Shown here in pieces: positions 8,513-15,439 of a DNA stretch of 21,763 bases (the stretch's first letter is position 1; every line of letters begins with the position of its first letter). The position numbers and the translations under genes were made by a program. Source of the stretch: Penium margaritaceum (Eukaryota > Streptophyta > Zygnematophyceae > Desmidiales > Peniaceae); NCBI GenBank assembly GCA_023375785.1, contig SZWC01002436.1, positions 194,692 to 216,454 of the forward strand, given 5' to 3'. A model generated the notes under the pieces. That model did not search any database, was not told where the DNA came from, and saw nothing but the letters and a program-made list of their open reading frames with translations.

Positions 8513-9243
8513 GTCGTATTCTACTTCATCCTCCTTATGTTATTCTTCCATCTGCTACTACAGGAGGCACGTGAATTGTCGGCGTTTGACTGTGCCGTTG
8601 TACTGCTTCAGCCGCGTCGCCTCCGCACTATCTTGCGTCACCACGGGATGGAGTTTGCCATGGCCTACTACGATCATCTTCAGATCAGTGGTGATGCATT
8701 CATCGTGGTCAGCCGCGAGCGGTACACTCGTGCGCACCGCCTCTTCCCTCGCCTGATCCAGATCCGTCGTGGTGAGTGGATTACAGTCTGCTGCATCATC
8801 TTGGATAGACTCCACAAATGAGTCATAGAATGACTCAAGGAGGTCTGGTGTAGTCGAGCGCTTGGCTTCCCACCCTTGATGTGTCAGATGCTCAAAGAAA
8901 ATTGTGTCATGACTGGTGACGATTCGTTGAGTGTCGATGTCGTAGAACTCCCAACCTTTCATGTTGGGGTTTTGTGCAACAAACATGCCCCAAGCTGCTT
9001 TGTCTACAAGCTTCCTACGACGTTCTTTGGGGACGTGGATAAACGCCATGCAGCCAAATATCCAAAGCATGGTGATGTCCAGCTTGTAGTCGTGTCATGC
9101 TTCAAACAGAGTCAGGTCTTGAAAAGCCATGTGCGGTACACGATTCCGCACCCAAAGTGCTTACTTTATAGCATACGGCCGTCGAGTGTTGTCCAGCTGC
9201 GCTCCTAGTAGCATAGATTTGAATATCTCCTGAACAGTGCGAT
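8513..9243 (-). pseudogene. copia integrase C-terminal part and linker to RT, broken
   Basis: After the integrase core the frame shifts near 9246 and then continues as NRTVQEIFKSM, ALWVRNRVPH, a TGA at 9095-9097 where copia has Trp (EA-W-H-x-YK), and FGCMAFIHVPKERRRKL, the standard copia integrase tail. A variable acidic linker follows and reaches the RT. Further in-frame stops are TAA 9161-9163, TAG 8558-8560, TAG 8555-8557 and TAA 8540-8542. The last three cluster in a Gln/Glu-rich linker. Otherwise the frame is shared with the start of RT. Confidence 0.85.
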
Positions 9244-9933
9244 TCACCTTTCTACGACACCATTCTGTTGCGGGGTAAATGGTGTAGATAACTGATGTAC
9301 GATGCCCATGTCCTCAAGCTGCGACATGAATTCTGTGCCGGTGTTCTCGCCAGCATTTTTGGAGCATAGGACTTCTAGCTTCTTGTTGCTTTGCCTCTTT
9401 GCCATTGCCAGCCATTTGAAGAAGTAGGTTGGCGCTTCATCTGTGGTTCGGAGAGGGTAGCTCCAAAGAAAACGTGTCGCATCATCTAAAAAGATGAGAA
9501 AGTAACGGTGTCCACCATATACTGTTGCTGAGGAGAGCAGTCCAAAGATGTTGGTGTGAACCAGTCTCAGCTTTTGGCTGATGTCGCACTTTCTTACAGG
9601 AGGAAACATTTTTCGTGGCAACTTGGCACGAACGCAATCCTCTCAAGGGTCAATTATGCCTTGGCCAGTTTTCTTGATTTTGAGGCCGTTGACATGGCCA
9701 TTCTTCACCATGGATTCCACCAACTGATTGTTGATGTGGGCAAGCCTCTTGTGCCATACTACAACATCTGCACCTGTAGGTTTATATAGACTTACTACTG
9801 CAAATGGGGAATCCGTCTCATCTTGAGCAAGTGCGCTGAAGTCCAGCTCAATCATACCATGAGGAAGGAGCTGACCTTCTACAAAGGTTTTTCCTTCATC
9901 GCTTTTGAGCATGACATGCTTGCCGTTACTCAT
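9244..9933 (-). pseudogene. copia integrase: zinc-binding region and catalytic core, inactive
   Basis: Integrase inserts the DNA copy. The GAG-pre-integrase/HHCC region shows WHKRLAH near 9750. The first Cys of the CxxC pair is lost to TGA at 9643-9645, just before EDC. The core (9244-9621) includes HTNIFG, FLIFLDDATRF, SKNAGENTGTEF and TPQQNGVVER. In active copia integrases the D,D,E residues lie in HTD, SDNGGE and the Glu ahead of or within the QNG region. Here HTD is HTN and SDN is SKN, so both catalytic Asp appear lost. A TGA at 9244-9246 marks the frameshift that follows ER. Confidence 0.88.
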
Positions 9934-10230
9934 GATGTAAGCTCCTCTCTTTATCAGTTGGCCGAGGGAGAGGAGGTTAACAGCAATGTCAGGTATGTAG
10001 AGAACTTTGCCAAACTTGACCTATGCTCCATCATAACCTGTCATGGTCATCATGCCCTTGCCGAGCACGGACACCTGCTTGTTGTTCGTGACTGTCACGT
10101 AGCTCCGATCTGAAGGTTTGAAGTTGTGGAGGCAAGATTTGTGGTACGTGATCTAAGAAGTACACCTGCTATCCAGATACGAAACATACAGCGAGCGAAC
10201 CAGCTTGTTGCTCTGACTGTCTGATAACTG
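9934..10230 (-). pseudogene. copia aspartic protease region, inactive
   Basis: Retroviral-type aspartic protease would cut the gag-pol polyprotein. The active-site motif appears as YLDSRCTS near 10156-10180 instead of LDSGAT/S, so the Gly of D-S-G is Arg, a change consistent with one G-to-A step. Downstream, VTVTNNKQVSVLGKG and FGKVLYIPDIAVNLLSLGQL match the flap and C-terminal part of copia proteases. In-frame TAGs lie at 10153-10155 and 10021-10023. The frame is shared with gag upstream and integrase downstream with no shift, as expected for a single copia polyprotein. Confidence 0.82.
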
Positions 10231-11996
10231 GAAAACTGATGTAGTGTAGTCAAACTACTGCCCTTTACCTTCCTCCTTTGCCTTCCTGTCAGACTCCCGA
10301 CTGCCCTTTTTATTCTTTTCTCCTCCACTCTCCTTCCTCTCTCCCCCTCGCTTCTTCCCCTTGAAGTTGCTCTACATCCTCCCTTTCTCTGCATCGCGTA
10401 ACCTCTTGAAGCAGTTTTTCTTCACGTGCTCTTTCTTCTTGCAACAATGGCTCATGATATCAGGATGTGATCCGGTCAGCTCGCCGATGGCATTATGTGC
10501 GATTGCCTTTGGGAGGAAGCGCGTTGACTCATGGGAGTACGCTAACTTCATTACTAGATGGTTGTTTGACAAGGAGTGAGACGCGCTCTTCTCTCCTTCA
10601 TTCTGGTAAGCTGCATTTGTGAAAATGCGACATTTTTCACTTGTGAGTTGGCGATCTCTGTGCTTTGTCAATAACATCTTACAAACGTATGCCTCTGTCA
10701 GTTCTACTTCAGACTTGAATTTGAAAAATTTCTTCACGCCATCCGAGTCTCCGGTAAGGCCGTTTAGTAGGAAGGTCATGAAGATTGGCCCAGAGATGGG
10801 CGCGTATGTGATGGAAAGTTGGTCGCGGATCGATTTTGCCTTGTTGATGTAGCTCTCAATTTCATTGAAGCTGTTGAGGCTGATGTGGGAGAGCTCTGTG
10901 AGGAGATGAGACTTGAAAGTGGAGGCGCCTGACATGTAGGTCCGTAGCAGATAGGACCATGCATGTTTGGCTGACTCAGCTATTCCCTCATACATGCGAA
11001 TTGCTTGCTGAATGCAAGGACTTAGCTGATTGTCAAGCACCATGTATGCAGCTTACATGAATTAGTTGAACTCTGACATGATGTGTGGTGGAGATCCTAG
11101 GAGAGGAGGAACGTAATAGCCAGTGTAGAACGTCCAGATGCTGTGAATCTAGGCCACTTGTTTGAACTTGTGGGCCAAGTGCGGGAAGTTCTCGCCATCA
11201 AACTGGTCGATCTTGATCTTTTGCATATGCATAAAGGCTACTACTGCTGGCACAATGGCCTCTAACCTCTGGTACCCAACTTCCTATGTTGGAGTTGTGT
11301 GACATTGTTGCACGTTTGCTGATCTTGGTAGCGCCTGAAACACAGGCTACACTATTGGATGTGGTTTTCCCATGTATGTCTGAGGCATTGGTACTTCAGG
11401 ATTTGGCTAAGATGGTGCCATCATGGGCATGCCCAATGGAACCTGTGGCTATAGGGCTGGAAACTACTACTGCATTCCTACTTTTGTTGACGCTACTGGT
11501 GGCACTTGTGGAGGAATGACAGGCTACTACATGACTGGTGGAGGACTTGGCTGAGGTAGATGTGCTGATGATGCTTGTGAAGCTTGAGGGCATGATTCAA
11601 CTGTTGTTGCTGCTATTGCTTTTGCTTTTATTGTAGTTGTGGTTGTTGTTACAACTGGTTGTGCTACTATAGCCATGCCATCTACTGCTGAATCTGATTC
11701 AACTTAGCATCACGTGTGAGCTGCTCTTACTGGCGGAGTAGCCCTTGTACAACTAGTTGTTGCCTCAATGCCATGGTCTCTTGCTCCACAGCCTGGCGCG
11801 TAGCTACTTCTTGTTGCGCCATGCACTTTGCTTCATCCGCCAAGCGTTGCGCTTCTTCCGCCTTGCGTTCTGCTTGCTCTGCCACATGGCGACCCTAATC
11901 TTGTCCCATGCGCAAACCATGCATGAAATAATTTTCATCTAGAGGTGGAGAGTTCTCACATGAATTCTCCATCTCCATGTTGCTCACGTAATCCAT
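10231..11996 (-). pseudogene. copia gag with a long N-terminal extension, broken
   Basis: The gag core runs from IKIDQFDGENF (about 11184-11216), through NQLSPCIQQAIRMYEG and the UBN2-like helical region, to a zinc knuckle near 10420. The knuckle reads S-x2-C-x4-H-x4-C: the first Cys has become Ser, so metal binding is probably lost. Ahead of the core lie about 260 codons. An ATG at 11996 starts an acidic stretch, then an Ala/Glu/Gln-rich predicted coiled coil (about 11780-11880), a poly-Gln segment and a Pro/Gln-rich segment. Stops: TAG or TAA at 11895, 11727, 11682, 11667, 11664, 11649, 11628, 11613, 11527, 11524, 11467, 11464, 11449, 11407, 11347, 11284, 11149, 11062, 11053, 10372 and 10255; no TGA. 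A frameshift lies near 11540-11610. Confidence 0.82.
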
Positions 11997-12141
11997 GTTG
12001 CCTCTGACGTTTGCAGGTTGGATCCAACCTTCGGCGCTTGAAGACGTCTGTTGCTCGCTGGCGTAGGCGACTGGATTCTACAGCTCCTCTAGAACACACC
12101 TAGCTACGACTCAGACTATAGATGCTGTCAGCACAAACATT

Positions 12142-12153
12142 GCTCTGATACCA
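12142..12153 (-). promoter_or_regulatory. Primer-binding site for initiator tRNA-Met
   Basis: The minus strand reads TGGTATCAGAGC, the standard plant copia primer-binding site, complementary to the 3' end of initiator tRNA-Met. It lies directly against the 5' LTR edge at 12154, which fixes that border and the element's direction. Confidence 0.92.
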
Positions 12154-12428
12154 TGTTGATGTTTGTGGGGTGTAGCAAGGGTTAGGTTCATTGCTGCTGG
12201 GATCGTTGTGCTAGGAGAGCAACCACAGAAAGAGTAGAAAGCTAGAACTGGGAGAATGCTAGGAATGAATGACTGTAGTTGATCACAACTATAGTATTAA
12301 GAATAATACAACAAACACAGCTCAGCTAGAGACTAACTCTGGACTCTCACGCCTAGACACAGCTCCTGGCCCACAGGTGGGCAATGCCTAGCAAGACAAT
12401 TCTAGTAGAGTAGCTTGAGTCTTGGGCA

Positions 12429-12436
12429 TAGTCTGA
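12429..12436. repeat. 8-bp target site duplication of the nested element, left copy
   Basis: TAGTCTGA here is identical to 14303-14310. The uninterrupted LTR at about 5109-5116 has TAGTCTGG, a single version of the site, which confirms insertion into the LTR. Confidence 0.85.
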
Positions 12437-12861
12437 CATTTATGATCAATCACCCCAAAAGTACACACTGGTAAACTAGTGTACAAAATTAGAACATATG
12501 TGAAGGATTTTTCCAGGAAATTTACTGCCATTAATAGGAATGGTTCATGGAAGTTTCGTGTACATCCTAAATACACAGATATTTGTGTGTTCAATGCATT
12601 GGAAGTTTCATCAAACTTTCGTCAAGTTCTGATATCATTTAAAAACATTTAGAATAATAATACTTTTGCATTTTGAACAACGCATAGGTAAAAAAAATAC
12701 TATTATTTCAATGTGACCCATTTTCAGCTGCTCCAATATTAGTGTTTTGCTTGGTTTATGTTACCTTACCTATTTGGGTCGTCCTTTCCTATCATGTATT
12801 ATTCAGGCCTTTGTTGTCCGTTGGCTGAGTATACCTAATTTGACTATTCCGGTCCACATAA

Positions 12862-12881
12862 TACACTCGACGCCGAGTGTA
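12862..12881. repeat. Hairpin, 8-bp arms
   Basis: TACACTCG and CGAGTGTA flank a 4-base loop. The stem lies at the switch from AT-rich to GC-richer sequence inside the nested element. Confidence 0.7.
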
Positions 12882-12933
12882 CAGGGCGATTTTGCCCACG
12901 AAGAAAGACCTCGTCGAATTTGATGGCGAGGTC

Positions 12934-12974
12934 GCTCGCGTCTAACATCGGCGTTGCCGATGTCAGACGCGAGC
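12934..12974. repeat. Strong hairpin, 19-bp arms with a 3-base loop
   Basis: The arms 12934-12952 and 12956-12974 pair at 18 of 19 positions around the loop GTT. A further GCGAG/CTCGC pair outside extends the stem after a 3-base bulge. It lies ahead of the two direct copies. Confidence 0.85.
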
Positions 12975-13080
12975 AGTCTCGCGAAGAATCTGCGAGCAAA
13001 AAATCCTGGGCATCTACTGGACCTTACGATCGCGGGACCTGGCAGGTTCCCTTTCGGTTACTGAGGAAGGCGGCGTTCGC

Positions 13081-13471
13081 CAATACACAAGTTGTAATTT
13101 TGCATGTCTATCCGCGACACTCTCCGATACACCACCCAAATACACTTTCGATATGGAGGGGGGGTGTGGATAGCCCTCACCCCCCCCAAGTTGAAAGTGT
13201 ATTGGGGTAGTGTATCGGAGACTGTATCTGGGGGGTATCGACTTTTTAAACTTGTGTATTACAAGAGATGACCAAATAAATGTACACAAGTTCATTTTGG
13301 ATAGACATGTACTATACACTTTACGATTCACCCCCCCAATACACTTCACGTGTTTGGGGGGGGGGCTTGCGCGATGGAACATTGCAATACATAAGTTTCA
13401 ACACTTCGCATTTCCACGATACACCTCACGATACACTCCCCAGATACACTCGAGGTCCTTTGGGGGGGGGG
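13081..13471. repeat. First direct copy of the 391-bp internal repeat
   Basis: It starts CAATACACAAGTTG and ends in the G run after CGAGGTCCTTT. It aligns along its whole length with 13515-13906, 434 bp further on, with scattered differences. It contains an inverted repeat (13122-13149 against 13193-13220, 26 of 28 paired) whose loop itself holds complementary G7 and C7-8 runs. Open frames through it (for example 13210-13716 plus) exist only because of the repeat structure. Confidence 0.88.
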
Positions 13472-13514
13472 CGCAACTGCAGCTCGGGGGCCTTTTCAAA
13501 TCGGAAGCGATCGA

Positions 13515-13906
13515 CAATACACAAGTTGTAATTTTGCATGTCTATCCGCGACACTCTCCGATACACCACCCCAATACACTTTCGATATGGAGGGGGGGTG
13601 TGGATAGCCCTCACCCCCCCCAAGTCGAAAGTGTATTGGGGTGGTGGTGTATCGGAGACTTTATCTGGGGGGTATCGACCTTTTCAACTTGTGTATTACA
13701 AGTGATGACCAAATAAACGTACACAAGTTCGTTGTCGATAGACATCTATGATACACTTTACGATACACCCCCCCAATACACTTCACGTGTTTGGGGGGGG
13801 CTTGCGGGATGGAACATTACAATACATAAGTTTCAACATTTCGCATTTTTACGATACACCTCATGATACACTCCCCAGATACACTCGAGGTACTTTGGGG
13901 GGGGGC
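13515..13906. repeat. Second direct copy of the 391-bp internal repeat
   Basis: This copy carries the same hairpin at 13556-13584 and 13626-13657. Its stem pairs perfectly apart from an extra GTG in the right arm, so paired bases have changed together compared with the first copy. A 43-bp spacer (13472-13514) separates the copies. Confidence 0.88.
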
Positions 13907-13986
13907 ACCACGGACTTCGTCAGGGTTGAGAAAATGACGCGAGCGGCCCCTTCTGAACTTCGAGCGAAATCACAAGTAGGGTGTTT

Positions 13987-14029
13987 CGAGGTATGAAATA
14001 CCTCGCGATGTCGCTATACGTTTGCGACA
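13987..14029. repeat. Two adjacent small hairpins
   Basis: CGAGGTAT/ATACCTCG (13987-13994 and 13998-14005, loop GAA) is followed by TGTCGC/GCGACA (14009-14014 and 14024-14029). Together with the hairpins at 12862 and 12934 they frame the repeated core of the nested element. Confidence 0.75.
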
Positions 14030-14302
14030 TATATGACAAGAGACCAATATACCCACTATATCATCTAAGTACATAAGTAGGCTATCTAACATATCTGAAT
14101 ACACATAATTAAACAGACTTCACATACAAAAGAAACCACGGTAGAATTCAACTATTTTATCAATATAAAACATTCTTCCACTAGTTCAATGGTGTATTAC
14201 AAAGTGTATGCATGCATGGAAATTACTAGGAACCTGAATTATTGCATGTACCGTATACACACATTCTATAGTGTATTAAAGTAGCACGATTAACCATAAC
14301 TC

Positions 14303-14310
14303 TAGTCTGA
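14303..14310. repeat. 8-bp target site duplication of the nested element, right copy
   Basis: TAGTCTGA, identical to 12429-12436. LTR sequence resumes directly after it with ACACCTCTTCTAGG. Confidence 0.85.
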
Positions 14311-14527
14311 ACACCTCTTCTAGGTAGTCAGGCCTTCAGGTATTTAGGGACGTCCTCCTACCCAGGCAAGCAGACTATTGCAAGGATTACTCGGGTCTTG
14401 AGAAGAGTTTCTGCAGAGTCTTGGCCTCAGGTGATGTCTGGAACTGGTGGAGGCTGTTGTAGTAGACTGTAGGCGGAAAGCTTGGTGATGACTGAGTTGT
14501 TGTTTGAAGACTCCCAGGTTGGCCATC

Positions 14528-14534
14528 TTTTATA
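14528..14534 (-). promoter_or_regulatory. TATA box in the 5' LTR
   Basis: The minus strand reads TATAAAA, the counterpart of the 3' LTR box at 5334-5340. As the promoter of the original element it would drive the genomic RNA. Confidence 0.6.
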
Positions 14535-14956
14535 GCAGGCTGCTGGCAAGTTGACAGTTGTCCAGGCTCATGGAAGCCTCCGGCTGCAGGTGGGAAGATT
14601 TCTAGCCTAGGAATCTTCCTCTAGGCAGTAGCCCCTCCAATAGCTCATGCTTCTGAGTCGTGCATGACAATGCTGATGTAGAGCGGTCAGCGCTTTTGGC
14701 TTTGCATGTGGCTGATGACTCGTGTATGCATGCTATGATGTTGTGCTGTGTCGTGCATGTATACGTTGATGAAGAGTGGTCCCCACTCTGGGCCTTGCAT
14801 GCTGGTGCTGAGTCGTGCAGATGTAGCAGCTGATGTAGGGCGGTCCATTCTACCTAGTCAGGTGCAGCCCTACCCTAACTGGACCTAACCCAGAACCCAG
14901 CAGTGCATAGTCGCACTGCACAGTTGCTGACTGGTCTGGGTCACCAGGCATGCACA

Positions 14957-14961
14957 GCTCT
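14957..14961. repeat. Probable 5-bp target site duplication, right
   Basis: GCTCT follows the LTR terminus CA at 14955-14956 and pairs with ACTCT at 4833-4837. Confidence 0.5.
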
Positions 14962-14998
14962 GCTATGCATGCAGCATATAGTATTGTTCAGCTTTAGG

Positions 14999-15066
14999 GT
15001 CCATTCCCCCAATGGACCTAGATGCGAGAATTAAATCTAGCATGTATAAGCGGAGAAAATCTCCGC
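14999..15066. repeat. Two perfect 7-bp hairpins
   Basis: GTCCATT/AATGGAC (14999-15005 and 15011-15017, loop of five C) and GCGGAGA/TCTCCGC (15050-15056 and 15060-15066, loop AAA). They lie between the copia border and an acceptor-like site. Too short to assign a role. Confidence 0.55.
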
Positions 15067-15103
15067 CATTGAACCCGGGAATGTTTTAGAGAAAATTCCC
15101 TAA

Positions 15104-15433
15104 CTTCTTACAGGCTCCTCCAATTCTGAAACCGACTACGCTAGCTTAGCCAGAAAAATAGGTGTAGTAAACGTCACCTCTAACAGTAACATCGACCTCA
15201 CACCCATGGCTCGCGTCAAAGGCGCTCTAATGCTCTTACCTAATGTAGACGAATACAAATTCTTCCAAAATTATTCCACATGACCTACATACGAGGAAAC
15301 GTTTCAAAAAGAAGAGGGTGAAATGTACAAATCCAATGTTTAGGATGTGGTCAGGCAAGCCTCTATTTCATTGTGTTGGAAATCGGTTGATCAATCTATA
15401 GTTCACAATATAATGTGTTTGGAGAAATTTCGT
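15104..15433 (+). pseudogene. Exon-like coding remnant, unknown family
   Basis: One frame runs from after an in-frame TAA at 15101 to a TGA at 15434, about 110 codons, interrupted only by TGA at 15281-15283 and TAG at 15341-15343. The composition is protein-like (for example TDYASLARKIG, TPMARVKGALMLLPNVDEY, EETFQKEEGEMY), unlike the surrounding AT-rich DNA. A pyrimidine-rich stretch ending in CAG at 15111-15113 could be a splice acceptor. Coding-like pieces continue in other frames to about 15610 (for example FDDPFFLHARALT), suggesting a frameshifted older gene or transposon fragment. I do not recognise the family. Confidence 0.35.
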
Positions 15434-15439
15434 TGAAGT

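Larger units (their letters stand above)
12437..14302. mobile_element. 1866-bp hairpin-rich non-autonomous DNA transposon inside the LTR
   Basis: It is bounded by 8-bp target duplications. The two ends are imperfect inverted repeats: the left begins CATTTATGATCAATC, and the right end, reverse-complemented, begins GAGTTATGGTTAATC, with 10 of 15 positions equal; the match continues more weakly. No transposase-like protein is visible, so it would depend on an autonomous relative. Inside are two direct copies of about 391 bp, several strong hairpins, many AATACAC/GTGTATT motifs in both orientations, and runs of 7-10 G or C. An 8-bp duplication fits hAT, P, Merlin or some Mutator-like elements, but the ends do not start CAG as in hAT and the duplication does not match the usual hAT preference. 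I leave the superfamily open. Confidence 0.82.
4838..14956 (-). mobile_element. Decayed Ty1/copia LTR retrotransposon carrying a nested insertion
   Basis: The element reads on the minus strand as 5' LTR, PBS, gag, protease, integrase, reverse transcriptase, RNase H, 3' spacer and 3' LTR. Integrase ahead of reverse transcriptase defines the Ty1/copia order. The span is about 10.1 kb, of which 1.87 kb is a later insertion in the 5' LTR, so the original was about 8.2 kb, long for a plant copia element. The extra length comes from a roughly 260-codon gag extension and a 1.1-kb 3' spacer. Gag-pol has at least three frameshifts and many in-frame stops, and the LTRs differ at about 13% of positions over a 300-bp sample compared by eye. 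It is therefore an old copy that cannot move by itself. Confidence 0.93.
12154..14956 (-). repeat. 5' LTR of the copia element, split by a later insertion
   Basis: The LTR occupies 12154-12436 and 14303/14311-14956. Without the inserted 1866 bp and one copy of its 8-bp duplication it is about 929 bp, against 925 bp for the other LTR. The two parts align in order with 4838-5115 and 5116-5762. It starts TGTTGATG next to the PBS and ends CATGCACA at 14956. The TATA box at 14528-14534 and the U3 repeats remain, but the insertion lies downstream of the TATA box, within the transcribed part of the LTR. Confidence 0.88.

Noticed and set aside
7196..9933. Plus-strand ORFs across the pol region (for example 8151-8756, 8444-8821, 9823-10113)
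   Set aside because: They are antisense shadows of the copia pol, which is identified by conserved motifs on the minus strand.
13210..13716. 168-codon plus-strand ORF inside the nested element
   Set aside because: It runs across the first direct copy and into the second, repeats its own sequence, and has no transposase motif. It exists because of the repeat.
12437..14302. Nested element as a clear hAT transposon because of its 8-bp duplication
   Set aside because: The ends do not begin CAG-like and the duplication TAGTCTGA lacks the usual hAT T at position 2 and A at position 7. The superfamily is left open.
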